Notes: generated by a model from the letters alone, not told the origin. A DNA stretch of 64,000 nucleotides from Phyllobacterium zundukense (GCF_002764115.1 NZ_CP017940.1:3886703-3950702), one strand, 5' to 3'. Positions 41,995 through 51,575 are shown, counted from the first letter of the stretch. A program made the numbers and translations.

Positions 41995-42020
41995 CCCTTC
42001 AGGTAATTCCACCTGAGGGG
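41995..42020 (+). other. 5'-UTR hairpin upstream of glnK
   Basis: CCCTTCAGGT and ACCTGAGGGG form a 10-bp stem (one T-G wobble) around AATTCC, between the sigma-54 promoter and the glnK start codon, ending 27 bases before the ATG. It could affect transcript stability or translation; no known riboswitch class is recognised. Confidence 0.5.
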
Positions 42021-42044
42021 TGCCGCGCAAGCGCAGGGGTATAG

Positions 42045-42386
<342 letters not shown>

Positions 42387-42412
42387 GTTATTTGGGGTCT
42401 AAGGAGATAATA

Positions 42413-43846
42413 ATGAAAATTCCAACCAGTCTGACATCCGCGGCGCGCAGCACCCTTCTGGGTTCGCTGGCGTTGACCGCATTCGGTTCACTGGCTGCGT
42501 TCGCTCAGGAAGCCGCACCAGCTGCAGCCGAAGCCGCCGCCGCGGCGCCAGCCTTCACAGTAGATAAGGGCGACACCACCTGGATGATGCTATCCACGGT
42601 GCTTGTGCTGTTGATGACCATCCCGGGCCTCGCCCTGTTTTACGGCGGACTTGTTCGCTCCAAGAACATGCTTTCTGTTCTCATGCAGGTCTTCACCATT
42701 ACAGCCCTCGTGATGCTGATCTGGGTATTTTATGGATACAGCCTTGCATTCACCCCTGGCAACGCGTTCTTCGGCGGGTTGTCAAAGGCGTTTCTTGCCG
42801 GCGTCGACGTAACGACGCTGTCCGAAACCTTCACAAAAGGCGTGGCCATCCCTGAACTGGTCTTCGTTGTCTTCCAGATGACCTTCGCTTGTATCACCCC
42901 GGCACTTATCATCGGAGCGTTCGCCGAGCGCGTTAAGTTCTCCGCAGTTGTTCTGTTTGTCATTCTGTGGGTTACGTTCGTCTATTTCCCGATCGCCCAT
43001 ATGGTCTGGTTCTGGGGCGGTCCAAGCGCATACTCGGATCCGTCGGGCCTGATCTTCAGCTTCGGCGCAATCGATTTCGCAGGTGGCACAGTCGTTCACA
43101 TCAATGCCGGTATCGCCGGTCTTGTTGGCGCACTGATGGTCGGAAAGCGTGTCGGCTACAAGAAAGACATCATGGCGCCACACTCCATGACAATGACCAT
43201 GATCGGCGCATCGTTGCTGTGGGTCGGCTGGTTTGGTTTTAACGCAGGTTCGAACCTCGAAGCAAATGCCTATGCAGTACTCGCCATGGTCAATACCTTC
43301 TTGGCGACCGCTGCCGCCACGGTGGTCTGGATCCTGCTTGAATCCTTCCTGCGCGGCAAAGCATCCATGCTTGGTGCTGCCTCGGGTGCAGTCGCTGGTC
43401 TGGTTGCCGTCACGCCGGCTGCCGGGTTTGCTGGCCCGATGGGCGCCATTGTACTCGGCGCGGTCGTGACCTTCGTCTGCTACTTCTTTGTCGCGGTTGT
43501 GAAGAACAAGTTCGACTATGATGACAGCCTCGACGTTTTCGGCATTCACTGCGTTGGCGGCATCATCGGTGCTCTCGGCACAGGTATCCTCGTCAATCCG
43601 GCACTGGGTGGCGCTGGCATCGTCGACTACTCGACGGCCGACTTCGCGGCCGGTTACGCAGGAACTGCAACCCAGCTTTGGGCGCAGTTCAAGGGCGTGG
43701 CGGTTACGCTTCTGTGGTCCGGCATCGGCAGCGCGATCCTTTACAAGATCGTCGACCTGATCGTCGGGCTGCGTGCGACCCCCGAATCCGAGCGTGAAGG
43801 TCTGGATCTCACCTCGCACGGTGAAGCTGCCTACCACGCCTCATAA
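42413..43846 (+). CDS. amtB: Ammonium transporter AmtB
   Basis: Ammonium channel of 477 residues with a cleavable signal peptide (ALTAFGSLAAFAQ, residues about 16-30) and eleven membrane helices. The AAGGAG site fixes the start. Conserved segments are MTIPGLALFYGGLVRSKNML, FGAIDFAGGTVVHINAGIAG with the first pore histidine, and HCVGGIIGALGTG with the second. It is co-transcribed with glnK, whose product gates it. Confidence 0.96.
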   Translation: MKIPTSLTSAARSTLLGSLALTAFGSLAAFAQEAAPAAAEAAAAAPAFTVDKGDTTWMMLSTVLVLLMTIPGLALFYGGLVRSKNMLSVLMQVFTITALVMLIWVFYGYSLAFTPGNAFFGGLSKAFLAGVDVTTLSETFTKGVAIPELVFVVFQMTFACITPALIIGAFAERVKFSAVVLFVILWVTFVYFPIAHMVWFWGGPSAYSDPSGLIFSFGAIDFAGGTVVHINAGIAGLVGALMVGKRVGYKKDIMAPHSMTMTMIGASLLWVGWFGFNAGSNLEANAYAVLAMVNTFLATAAATVVWILLESFLRGKASMLGAASGAVAGLVAVTPAAGFAGPMGAIVLGAVVTFVCYFFVAVVKNKFDYDDSLDVFGIHCVGGIIGALGTGILVNPALGGAGIVDYSTADFAAGYAGTATQLWAQFKGVAVTLLWSGIGSAILYKIVDLIVGLRATPESEREGLDLTSHGEAAYHAS

Positions 43847-43868
43847 ACTGTACGTGATGACAATGACG

Positions 43869-43898
43869 ATGGGCCCGGTTTTCCGGGCCCATTTTGTT
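43869..43898 (+). terminator. Intrinsic terminator of amtB
   Basis: ATGGGCCCGG and CCGGGCCCAT form a perfect 10-bp stem with a TTTT loop, followed by TTTGTTTT. It starts 23 bases after the amtB stop. Confidence 0.9.
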
Positions 43899-43910
43899 TT
43901 GGGGCGCTGA

Positions 43911-43945
43911 TTACCTCCCACAACGGGAGAGATAATCGGCATCGA
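43911..43945. repeat. Short palindromic repeat, copy 2
   Basis: TTACCTCCCACAACGGGAGA followed by GATAATCGGCATCGA shares its core and its tail GAGATAATCGGCAT with copy 1 at 29946. The left arm has lost two bases, so the stem is imperfect. It lies between the amtB terminator and ftsK. Confidence 0.6.
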
Positions 43946-44080
43946 CTTTTACCGCTTGCTAATTCCTGCCCGACCACCCTCCATGGTTAATGGCCCCTTA
44001 ACCATCCGCGTCTTAACGTAGGAATCAAATCTGCGGCACCGTCACAGCCGTCAATATGCGTTCACGTGGGACCGGATTTC

Positions 44081-46714
44081 ATGCGTCAAGGATACTCAGC
44101 GTCTTATGCCATTGAAGACGAGCGGCACGGGTTGACCGGCATCTTCCGCAGGCAGATTCACATCCTTTGGGGGCTGGCGCTGTTTTGCTTTATTGCCTTT
44201 GCCATCGGCAGCCTGGCAACCTGGAATGTCACTGACCCGAGTTTCAGCCATGCCACCTCCAATCCGGTGCGCAATGCGCTCGGATATCCCGGTGCGGTCT
44301 TCTCCGATCTTGGTATGCAGTTCTTCGGACTTTCGATGCTTGTCGCGCTTATGCCGGCGCTTTTCTGGGGCGGGCTGTTTTTGACCGGACGGGGTGTGGA
44401 CCGCATGCCAAGTCGCATGATGGCCTGGTTCGGGGCGTCGCTCATGGCAGCAGCGATGGCCGGTTGTTTTGCGGTTCCTGAGAGCTGGCCGATGCCGATC
44501 GGCCTCGGCGGCGTCTTCGGCGATATGGTTTTGAAGATTCCAGCGATCTTTATTGGCACATTTCCCCGCGGCGGCCTTGCGATGATCCTTGTCGCCATTC
44601 TGGCCATCCCGACCCTCTGGGTCTTCGCTTTTGCCAGTGGCATTACCTATCGTGACAACGAACCGGCTATGCCCAAAAAATCCACGCGTCATGTGGCGGA
44701 AGAAGATGATTATGATGATGAGGAAGACGAGGATGAGGGCGGCGGTCTGCTTGCCCTTGGTGCTCTCACCCATTGGTTCCTGAGCACGAAGGCACTGATC
44801 CGTCGCATTTCCGGGCATGGTGCGGGTCTCTACAACGGAGCACGCCGTATCGGTGCCCGCCGTCACGAGGACGATTTTCTCGATGATATCCCGGTTTCGC
44901 GCCAGAAAGCAGCATCCACAGGCGCACGCCGGGAACCTGGATTCTATGACGAAGCGCCGCGGATCGAGGCACCATCTATCGACATCGGGAATGACTTCGA
45001 TGCCCGGTCTGATCGTTTTGATCCGGTCGCGTTCAGCGATGAGGAGGACGACATCGACGATTGGGCACCGCAGGCCGCACCCGCAAGGCCAACCGCGATG
45101 CCGAACAAGCCGGTTGCCGCCCGCATAGATACGCCGGCACCAGCGCCAAGGGCTGGAGCGCGCATCCAGCGCGAAGCCCAGGCCTCATTGATTAAATCTG
45201 ATGCGTTTGAAATGCCGTCGCTGCACTTCCTCAGTGAACCGAAGAATGTCGTCCGCAATCCATCTCTCTCCAAAGAGGCGCTTGAGCAGAATGCGCGGCT
45301 TCTGGAAGGCGTGCTCGAAGATTTCGGCGTGCGCGGCGAAATCATCCATGTTCGTCCGGGTCCCGTCGTCACACTTTACGAACTGGAGCCTGCACCCGGC
45401 ATCAAGTCTTCGCGGGTCATCACGCTCGCCGACGATATTGCCCGCTCGATGAGCGCCATAGCCGCGCGTGTCGCCGTTGTGCCTGGACGCAACGCTATCG
45501 GCATCGAACTGCCGAACCAGACGCGCGAGATGGTCTATTTGCGCGAGCTTCTGGCAAGCCGCGACTTCGAGCAGACGAAGACCAAACTGGCTCTTGCCCT
45601 TGGCAAGACCATCAATGGCGAAGCGGTTATCGCCGATCTGGCAAAAATGCCGCATCTGCTCGTCGCCGGTACCACCGGTTCGGGTAAGTCCGTTGCCATC
45701 AACACCATGATCCTGTCGCTGCTTTACCGGATGACGCCGGAACAGTGCCGTTTGATCATGATCGATCCGAAAATGCTGGAACTGTCGATCTATGACGGCA
45801 TTCCGCATCTGCTGACCCCGGTCGTCACCGATCCGAAGAAGGCCGTGGTGGCGCTGAAGTGGACGGTCAAGGAGATGGAAGACCGTTACCGCAAGATGTC
45901 GAAAGTCGGCGTGCGCAATATCGACGGCTTCAATCAGCGGGTCGAGCAAGCGCACAAGAAGGGCGAGCGCATCGCTCGCACGGTGCAGACCGGTTTCGAC
46001 CGCGCGACGGGCGAAGCGGTTTACGAGACCGAAGAACTCGACCTGAAACCGATGCCCTATATCGTCGTCATCATCGACGAAATGGCCGACCTGATGATGG
46101 TTGCCGGCAAGGACATCGAAGGCGCGGTGCAGCGGCTGGCGCAGATGGCGCGTGCTGCCGGTATCCATGTGATCATGGCGACGCAGCGCCCGTCGGTTGA
46201 CGTAATCACGGGTACGATCAAGGCAAACTTCCCGACCCGTATCTCGTTCCAGGTCACATCGAAGATCGATTCACGAACCATTCTTGGCGAGCAGGGCGGC
46301 GAACAGCTGCTCGGCATGGGCGATATGCTCTACATGGCTGGCGGCGGCCGTATCCAGCGTGTGCATGGACCATTCGTGGGCGATGACGAGGTGGAAAAGA
46401 TCGTCCAGCATCTGAAACTGCAGGGCGTTCCGGAATATCTCGATTCAATCACCGAAGAGGACGATGAGGATGAGGGCGGCGGTCCTGCCGGAACCTCGAA
46501 TCTGGAAGATTCCGACGACCCCTACGATCAGGCGGTTGCAGTTGTGCTTCGCGACAAGAAGGCCTCTACCAGCTACATCCAGCGCCGGCTTGGCATCGGT
46601 TATAACCGCGCCGCCTCCATCATCGAGCGCATGGAGCAGGAGGGACTCGTCGGCCCTGCCAATCATGCGGGCAAGCGCGAAATTCTGGTACCGACAGAGG
46701 ATGATGAGTTTTGA
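44081..46714 (+). CDS. ftsK: DNA translocase FtsK
   Basis: Divisome-linked DNA pump that directs chromosome dimer resolution with XerCD. From the start [17 protein letters not shown] it has 877 residues: four N-terminal membrane helices (to about residue 195), an acidic and disordered linker with [13 protein letters not shown], the alpha-beta motor with Walker [11 protein letters not shown] near residue 530 and Walker [15 protein letters not shown], and the C-terminal gamma winged-helix domain ([20 protein letters not shown]). A GTG five codons earlier is an alternative start. The partner xerC is at 23.5 kb. Confidence 0.97.
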   Translation: MRQGYSASYAIEDERHGLTGIFRRQIHILWGLALFCFIAFAIGSLATWNVTDPSFSHATSNPVRNALGYPGAVFSDLGMQFFGLSMLVALMPALFWGGLFLTGRGVDRMPSRMMAWFGASLMAAAMAGCFAVPESWPMPIGLGGVFGDMVLKIPAIFIGTFPRGGLAMILVAILAIPTLWVFAFASGITYRDNEPAMPKKSTRHVAEEDDYDDEEDEDEGGGLLALGALTHWFLSTKALIRRISGHGAGLYNGARRIGARRHEDDFLDDIPVSRQKAASTGARREPGFYDEAPRIEAPSIDIGNDFDARSDRFDPVAFSDEEDDIDDWAPQAAPARPTAMPNKPVAARIDTPAPAPRAGARIQREAQASLIKSDAFEMPSLHFLSEPKNVVRNPSLSKEALEQNARLLEGVLEDFGVRGEIIHVRPGPVVTLYELEPAPGIKSSRVITLADDIARSMSAIAARVAVVPGRNAIGIELPNQTREMVYLRELLASRDFEQTKTKLALALGKTINGEAVIADLAKMPHLLVAGTTGSGKSVAINTMILSLLYRMTPEQCRLIMIDPKMLELSIYDGIPHLLTPVVTDPKKAVVALKWTVKEMEDRYRKMSKVGVRNIDGFNQRVEQAHKKGERIARTVQTGFDRATGEAVYETEELDLKPMPYIVVIIDEMADLMMVAGKDIEGAVQRLAQMARAAGIHVIMATQRPSVDVITGTIKANFPTRISFQVTSKIDSRTILGEQGGEQLLGMGDMLYMAGGGRIQRVHGPFVGDDEVEKIVQHLKLQGVPEYLDSITEEDDEDEGGGPAGTSNLEDSDDPYDQAVAVVLRDKKASTSYIQRRLGIGYNRAASIIERMEQEGLVGPANHAGKREILVPTEDDEF

Positions 46715-46807
46715 TAACGGTGCCGTAACGTAACGATTTTTCGGTACGTTATGGTATCATCGGAATCCAAGCATTACATAACGTTGAAATAACGCAGTTA
46801 CGTAACG
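46715..46807. promoter_or_regulatory. Cluster of TAACG elements between ftsK and lolA
   Basis: Six TAACG pentamers on the plus strand (starting at 46715, 46726, 46731, 46779, 46790 and 46803) and one inverted copy (CGTTA at 46747) occur in 93 bases. Two pairs are 11 bases apart, and the last copy lies in the perfect palindrome GTTACGTAAC (46797-46806). The density suggests a multi-site operator for the lolA promoter. The binding factor is unknown. Confidence 0.45.
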
Positions 46808-46819
46808 ACTTTGAGGAAC

Positions 46820-46844
46820 AAGAAACGGGGTTCTGCCGTTTCTT
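46820..46844 (+). terminator. Hairpin upstream of lolA
   Basis: AAGAAACGG and CCGTTTCTT form a perfect 9-bp stem with a seven-base loop, 60 bases before the lolA start. It could terminate ftsK transcription or form part of the lolA leader. Confidence 0.5.
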
Positions 46845-46904
46845 AGCCATACTGAAGCCTAACTGGTTGTTTAAACGCTAGACATGACGACAGGAGAAAC
46901 GACC

Positions 46905-47576
46905 ATGACACAGACAAAAGCACCGGTGCGTACAGTTGGCTCGCTTGCCAGGGCTTCTGCGGTCGCGTCCATGATCGGCATGGGATTACTGCTCGGCGGC
47001 ACAGCCGCTTTGACAACCCCGGCTTTTGCCCAGGCAGCGCCTGCCGGCGTGAGTGCGGCGCAGGAGATTGCCAACAAATTCTCGAGCGTCAAAACGCTGA
47101 CTGGCGACTTCGTCCAATTCGGTCCGCGCGGCGAACAGACGGAAGGCACGTTTTATATCGAACGGCCGGGCAAGATCCGGTTCAACTACAACAAGCCATC
47201 GCCGATACGTGTCATTTCCGACGGAGATTCGGTGGTGATCAACAATCGCAAGCTCGACACGTGGGATCTCTATCCCCTGTCGAAAACACCGCTGAAATTG
47301 CTCCTCAGCGATCAGATCAATCTTTCCGGCGGCAGGGTCAAGTCGGTCAAGCAGGAGTCGGACATGACGACGATCGTGCTTGGTGACAAGTCGGTCTTTG
47401 GTAATTCGACGATCACGATGATGTTCGATCCGAAGTCCTATGATCTGCGGCAATGGACGATTACCGATGCTCAGGGCCTCGATACGACGGTGATGATCAC
47501 CAATGTCCGCACGGGTGTGCGATTTGCTGCGGACATGTTCAAGATCGACTACACCCGCATCGCAATGAAGAAATAA
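46905..47576 (+). CDS. lolA: Outer-membrane lipoprotein carrier protein LolA
   Basis: Periplasmic chaperone that shuttles lipoproteins to the outer membrane. The second ATG (46905) is chosen since CAGGAG lies eight bases before it. The 223-residue product has a long signal sequence ending in PAFAQA, then the LolA fold with FSSVKTLTGDFVQFGPRGEQ, ERPGKIRFNYNKPSPIRVIS and YPLSKTPLKLLLS. Alphaproteobacteria lack a recognisable LolB, so none is expected beside it. The Omp19-type lipoprotein at 8.9 kb would be one of its clients. Confidence 0.92.
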   Translation: MTQTKAPVRTVGSLARASAVASMIGMGLLLGGTAALTTPAFAQAAPAGVSAAQEIANKFSSVKTLTGDFVQFGPRGEQTEGTFYIERPGKIRFNYNKPSPIRVISDGDSVVINNRKLDTWDLYPLSKTPLKLLLSDQINLSGGRVKSVKQESDMTTIVLGDKSVFGNSTITMMFDPKSYDLRQWTITDAQGLDTTVMITNVRTGVRFAADMFKIDYTRIAMKK

Positions 47577-47676
47577 CCGTCCGCGCATCTGTGGATGATA
47601 GCTCTTTCGGTTTTCATTCTGATGAACTTCGAATAGTCTCGCGGCAACCTCTTACAATCCGCGAGCCCAGCTTCCC

Positions 47677-48483
47677 ATGCCTTTTTCCGTTGCTACCTGG
47701 AACATCAATTCGGTGCGCCTGCGCTTGCCGCTGGTTCTGCAATTCCTGGCGGACTACCAGCCGGACGTGCTCTGCCTGCAGGAGACGAAATGTCCGGACG
47801 ATCTCTTTCCGCGTGAAGCGTTCCACATGGCGGGCTACGAGCATATCGAGATCAGCGGCCAGAAAGGCTATCACGGCGTTGCAACGCTCTCGCGCCGACC
47901 CTTGACGGAACCGGCCAGGGTCGGCTTTTGCGATATCGCGGATTGCCGGCATCTGAGTACGGTGGTTGCCACCGGATCGAAGCGCCTGCGCATCCATAAT
48001 TTCTACGTGCCGGCCGGTGGCGATGAGCCGGACCCGGAGATCAACCCGAAATTCAAGCACAAGCTCGGCTTCCTCGATGAGATGAAGGCCATGAACGCCG
48101 TCTGCGGCGATGGGCATGCTTCCCTGCTGGTCGGCGATCTCAATATCGCGCCGCTCGAAACCGACGTCTGGTCGCACAAACAGTTGCTCAAGGTTGTGAG
48201 CCATACGCCGATCGAGACCGAGGGGCTCGAAGCCCTGCGCAGGCAAGGCGGCTGGAGCGATCTCATGCGGCACCACATTCCGCCGTCCGAGAAAATTTAT
48301 ACCTGGTGGAGCTACCGCGCCGCTGATTGGGCGGCGGCAGATCGCGGCCGGCGGCTCGATCATATCTGGGGTTCTCCGGACCTCGAAAATGACCTCACCG
48401 ACATCACCATCCTGCGCGAGGCACGTGGCTGGGACCGGCCATCGGACCATGTACCGGTCATTGCCCGTTTTAATTTGGACTGA
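47677..48483 (+). CDS. xth: Exodeoxyribonuclease III
   Basis: AP endonuclease and 3' exonuclease of base excision repair, 268 residues. Markers are ATWNINSVRLRLP at the start, CLQETKCPDDLFP with the metal-binding glutamate near residue 35, LLVGDLNIAPLETDVW in the middle, and RRLDHIWGSP and the terminal SDHVPVIARF with the catalytic aspartate and histidine. Confidence 0.96.
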   Translation: MPFSVATWNINSVRLRLPLVLQFLADYQPDVLCLQETKCPDDLFPREAFHMAGYEHIEISGQKGYHGVATLSRRPLTEPARVGFCDIADCRHLSTVVATGSKRLRIHNFYVPAGGDEPDPEINPKFKHKLGFLDEMKAMNAVCGDGHASLLVGDLNIAPLETDVWSHKQLLKVVSHTPIETEGLEALRRQGGWSDLMRHHIPPSEKIYTWWSYRAADWAAADRGRRLDHIWGSPDLENDLTDITILREARGWDRPSDHVPVIARFNLD

Positions 48484-48538
48484 TCGGTATCTCGGACAAG
48501 AATCGAACGGACTTGTGCGATTCCGGCACAGCGTCCCC

Positions 48539-48558
48539 CGATTCTCATACGAGAATCG
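48539..48558. terminator. Hairpin between xth and the cNMP-binding protein gene
   Basis: CGATTCTC and GAGAATCG pair perfectly around ATAC. Further GATTC/GAATC words lie on both sides. No T-tract follows directly on the plus strand, so terminator function for the convergent pair is only likely. Confidence 0.45.
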
Positions 48559-48615
48559 TCGATTCTGGGACGATTTTCTCAATCCAGGCGGGAAATTTTG
48601 TTGTACTGAGGCGAA

Positions 48616-49074
48616 CTAGCGTTCCCCGAACAGATGTTCGTAGCGGGTGATGGCATCGATCATCTCGCTGAGATCCGCGGCGATCTGATCGTGCAGGGCA
48701 GCGGCAATTTCGGGATATTCCTCAAGAATCCGCCGGAAAAGCGAGCGATTGAGCCGGATGACTTCTGTCTCTGTCTCGGCCATGGCGCTGGTCAGCCGCT
48801 TGGTTTGGGCAATGATCGCCATCTCGCCAAGGACTGCACCTGGTCCGACTGTTTTCAGAACGATGCGGCCCGAAGGACCTTCGCGAAACAGGGAAATCTC
48901 ACCGCGATCAATGACATAGGCGCAATCGGCGGACTGGCCCTCGCGGTAGAGCTCGCGGCCTTCCCTCAGGACAAGCCGTTCCGTGCCGAAGGCGAGCAGA
49001 CGCAACTGGTCGCGCGTAAACGTCTCGAACAGCCCCACCGTCTCCAGAATGCGAATATCATCTTCAATTGCCAT
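48616..49074 (-). CDS. Cyclic nucleotide-binding domain protein
   Basis: A 152-residue protein that consists of one cNMP-binding (Crp-type) domain with no DNA-binding helix-turn-helix. Visible features are LFETFTRDQLRLLAFGTERL, the beta-roll LREGRELYREGQSADCAYVI, and the phosphate-binding cassette GPGAVLGEMAIIAQTKRLTS. In Brucella a gene described as a cAMP-dependent protein kinase regulatory subunit sits beside otpR in the same way. It follows the response regulator gene by 38 bases, so both are probably co-transcribed. Confidence 0.88.
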   Translation of the reverse strand: MAIEDDIRILETVGLFETFTRDQLRLLAFGTERLVLREGRELYREGQSADCAYVIDRGEISLFREGPSGRIVLKTVGPGAVLGEMAIIAQTKRLTSAMAETETEVIRLNRSLFRRILEEYPEIAAALHDQIAADLSEMIDAITRYEHLFGER

Positions 49075-49112
49075 GCAATTACAGACATATACCTAGATTG
49101 GCCCCATCAGCA

Positions 49113-49796
49113 TCAAGGAATGAGTTTGTATCCCCCGCTTTCGGTGACAAGTATGGTTGAATTCGATGGATCATGCTCTATTTTTTGTCGCAACCTGTAG
49201 ACGTGGGTCTCCAGCGTGTGTGTGGTCACCCCTGAATTGTAACCCCAAACCTCTTCCAGAAGCACGTCACGGGTGATGACCTTACCCCCCGCACGGTAGA
49301 GATATTTGATGATGGCGACTTCCTTCTCGGTCAGGCGGATCTTGCCGCCCTTCGCGTCGATCAGCATCTTCTGCCCGGGTTTGAAGGTATAGGGCCCGAC
49401 AACAAAGGTCGCGTCTTCGCTTTGCTCATGCTGGCGGAGCTGTGCGCGAATGCGCGCGAGCAGGACTGCGAAGCGGAATGGCTTGGTCACATAGTCATTA
49501 GCACCCGATTCCAGGCCGAGGATCGTATCCGAATCGGTGTCGTGCCCGGTCAGCATGATGACAGGGGCTTTGAATCCTCCCTTGCGCAAAAGCTTTATGG
49601 CCTCGCGTCCATCCATGTCCGGCAGACCGACATCCATGATCAGAAGATCGACAACCCCATTTCGCGCTGCCTGGACGCCCTTGGTGGCGTTGTCTTCCTC
49701 GATGATCTGGAACTCTTCATAGAGGCTGAGCTGCTCAACCAGAATTGCTCGCAGGTCCGCATCGTCATCGACGATAAGAATGGTACGCGCTGTCAT
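49113..49796 (-). CDS. cenR: OmpR-family response regulator (CenR/OtpR type)
   Basis: A 227-residue response regulator with a receiver domain (acidic triad D10/D11 and the phosphoacceptor D55 in LLIMDVGLPDMDG, K105 region in VTKPFRFAVLLARIRAQL) and a winged-helix domain ending ETHVYRLRQKIEHDPSNS. The linker phrase LRQHEQSEDATFVVGPYTFKP and the repeat of VTTHTLETHVYRLR match, from memory, the CenR proteins of Caulobacter and the OtpR of Brucella, which govern envelope homeostasis. No histidine kinase is adjacent. Confidence 0.85.
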   Translation of the reverse strand: MTARTILIVDDDADLRAILVEQLSLYEEFQIIEEDNATKGVQAARNGVVDLLIMDVGLPDMDGREAIKLLRKGGFKAPVIMLTGHDTDSDTILGLESGANDYVTKPFRFAVLLARIRAQLRQHEQSEDATFVVGPYTFKPGQKMLIDAKGGKIRLTEKEVAIIKYLYRAGGKVITRDVLLEEVWGYNSGVTTHTLETHVYRLRQKIEHDPSNSTILVTESGGYKLIP

Positions 49797-49925
49797 CAGA
49801 TCTCCCGCGATTGGAAAGAAGTCGTTGGAATTTAAGTCGAATTATACAGGAAAGAAAGAGCATCGACTTGATATTGCATATGCGGCGCATCAGTCTGACA
49901 TAAAAATGCTTTTTATGAGGCAAGC

Positions 49926-50459
49926 ATGCTGAGCAGGTCCTTGAAACTAATCGATGTTCGCCCCAGGCCAGGCCACAGGAGCCAGGGCCAGATGATAGCG
50001 GGCAACATGATTCTGCGCTGCGCGCTCGGCAAAGGCGGAATCACCGCATTCAAACGCGAAGGCGACGGCGCAACGCCGCTGGCACGGATGCCGCTTCTCT
50101 ACGGCTTCAAGCGCCCGGACAAGAAGGTGACGAGGCCGAGTGCCCTGGTGCTCGGAGCGCTGCGTCGCAATGATGGGTGGTGTGAAGTCAGCAATGATCG
50201 CAACTACAATCGCAAAGTCCGCATACCCTATGGCGCAAGCCACGAGACCATGTGGCGCAAGGATGATCTATATGATGTCTGTATTGTTATGGACTGGAAC
50301 GTCAGGCCGCGCCGCCGTGCCAAAGGCAGCGCCATCTTCTTCCATCTGGCACGCCCGGGGTACACCCCTACTGAAGGTTGCATTGCCTTGAGTCGTGCTG
50401 ATATGGATCGGCTCCTGCCCTATCTTTCCGGCAGAACAGTTATTCGGGTGTTGCGTTAG
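49926..50459 (+). CDS. L,D-transpeptidase-like protein (YkuD superfamily, COG3786 type)
   Basis: A 177-residue protein without an obvious signal peptide. The C-terminal half has the YkuD-type segment SAIFFHLARPGYTPTEGCIA with a histidine followed 14 residues later by the nucleophilic cysteine (near residue 152) and ALSRADMDRLLPYL. The usual SHGC is replaced by TEGC, typical of this subgroup. It probably forms or trims 3-3 crosslinks in peptidoglycan, but lack of an export signal leaves this open. The stop overlaps that of the convergent methyltransferase gene. Confidence 0.8.
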   Translation: MLSRSLKLIDVRPRPGHRSQGQMIAGNMILRCALGKGGITAFKREGDGATPLARMPLLYGFKRPDKKVTRPSALVLGALRRNDGWCEVSNDRNYNRKVRIPYGASHETMWRKDDLYDVCIVMDWNVRPRRRAKGSAIFFHLARPGYTPTEGCIALSRADMDRLLPYLSGRTVIRVLR

Positions 50460-51127
50460 TGCCTGAAACGCCAGACCGTTGTCTGCTTTACCTCCGAGTC
50501 CTCAAGGACCCGCGTCACCGGAACCGAGTAGACCGCGAGTGATTCGAGGAGATCCTTGGGAAAATAGGATCGGCCCGGATCGCCAACGATGACGCTGGCG
50601 CCGCGTTTTGCGAGCGCGGTGAACCAGGGTACGAGCCGGTCTGCCAGCGGCTTTTCATAGAACACATCACCAGCCAGCACGACATCCCAGCCATCATCGC
50701 TGCCGATCAAGTCATCGACGCGAATTTCAACTGCTGCGTGGTTTGCGTCGGCGTTGAGTGCAATTGCCGGGCGGGCGAAAGGGTCAATATCGCAGGAGAT
50801 GACACGCGTGGCGCCCGCAACCATCGCGGCTATGCCAACGAGGCCGGAGCCGGAGGCAAAATCGAGGACGACAGCGTTTGCGACTGTCTGCGGATTATCA
50901 AGGACGTAGCGTGCCACGCCCTGACCTCCAGCCCAGGCAAAAGCCCAGAAAGGCGGGGGTAAGCCTATGGTTGCCAGTTCATCTTCCGTACGGTGCCAGA
51001 GATCGTGGGCTTCATCGGCGAGGTAAAGCTTGATCTCCGGCACATGTGGTGGTGATTGCAGTGTGGTGTTTGCCAGAACAAACCGGCGATAGCGGCCGCT
51101 GTCTGGATCGAGAAGCGGCTCATCCAT
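50456..51127 (-). CDS. Class I SAM-dependent methyltransferase (nicotinamide N-methylase / protein-lysine type)
   Basis: A 223-residue Rossmann methyltransferase. The N-terminal PEIKLYLADEAHDLWHRTED and FWAFAWAGGQGVARYVLDNP identify the METTL20/ETFB lysine methyltransferase-like group; SAM binds at VLDFASGSGLVGIAAM, and VVLAGDVFYEKPLA is the catalytic post-motif. Substrate unproven, with the electron-transfer flavoprotein beta subunit the best guess. It is the last gene of the tsaD-gpsA-yciI-EVE run. Confidence 0.85.
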   Translation of the reverse strand: MDEPLLDPDSGRYRRFVLANTTLQSPPHVPEIKLYLADEAHDLWHRTEDELATIGLPPPFWAFAWAGGQGVARYVLDNPQTVANAVVLDFASGSGLVGIAAMVAGATRVISCDIDPFARPAIALNADANHAAVEIRVDDLIGSDDGWDVVLAGDVFYEKPLADRLVPWFTALAKRGASVIVGDPGRSYFPKDLLESLAVYSVPVTRVLEDSEVKQTTVWRFRH

Positions 51128-51136
51128 GGGGTTGCG

Positions 51137-51565
51137 TCATTCGGGAGCCGGATCCAGTCCACCCATGCGGCAGACTTCTTTCCATTCCTCCGGCGTCACC
51201 GGCTGCACCGATAGACGCATGGAGGTGACCAGCGCCATCTTTTCCAGTCTCGGGTTGGCCTTGACATCCTTTAGCGTCACCGGGATTGGCACATCCTGGA
51301 CGGCGCGGATATCGACGCATTCCCAGCGGGGATCGTCGGTGGTCGAATCGTGATGGACGAGGGCGCAGACCTCGACGATACCGACAACTTCCAACCCTTC
51401 ATTCGAATGATAGAAGAAGCCTTTATCACCAATCTGCATGGCCCGCATATTGTTGCGTGCGAGATAGTTGCGCACGCCGGTCCACTCGGTGCCCTTGGTA
51501 CCAGCTGCCTTTTGTTTGTCCCACGACCATGCGTCGGGTTCGGATTTGAAAAGCCAGAATGCCAT
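51137..51565 (-). CDS. EVE domain-containing protein
   Basis: A 142-residue single EVE (PUA-like) domain. It opens MAFWLFKSEPDAWSWDKQKA, and the ligand-pocket signatures WTGVRNYLARNNMRAMQIGD, GFFYHSN and GIVEVC are complete. EVE domains bind modified bases in nucleic acids. The gene lies nine bases before the methyltransferase gene and ten bases after the YciI gene on the minus strand. Confidence 0.92.
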   Translation of the reverse strand: MAFWLFKSEPDAWSWDKQKAAGTKGTEWTGVRNYLARNNMRAMQIGDKGFFYHSNEGLEVVGIVEVCALVHHDSTTDDPRWECVDIRAVQDVPIPVTLKDVKANPRLEKMALVTSMRLSVQPVTPEEWKEVCRMGGLDPAPE

Positions 51566-51575
51566 TTTGGGAGCC

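Noticed and set aside
46762..46785. EcfG-type promoter GGAAT-N15-CGTT upstream of lolA
   Set aside because: The -35 element departs from GGAAC and the spacer is shorter than the usual 16-17 bases; the CGTT belongs to the TAACG cluster instead.
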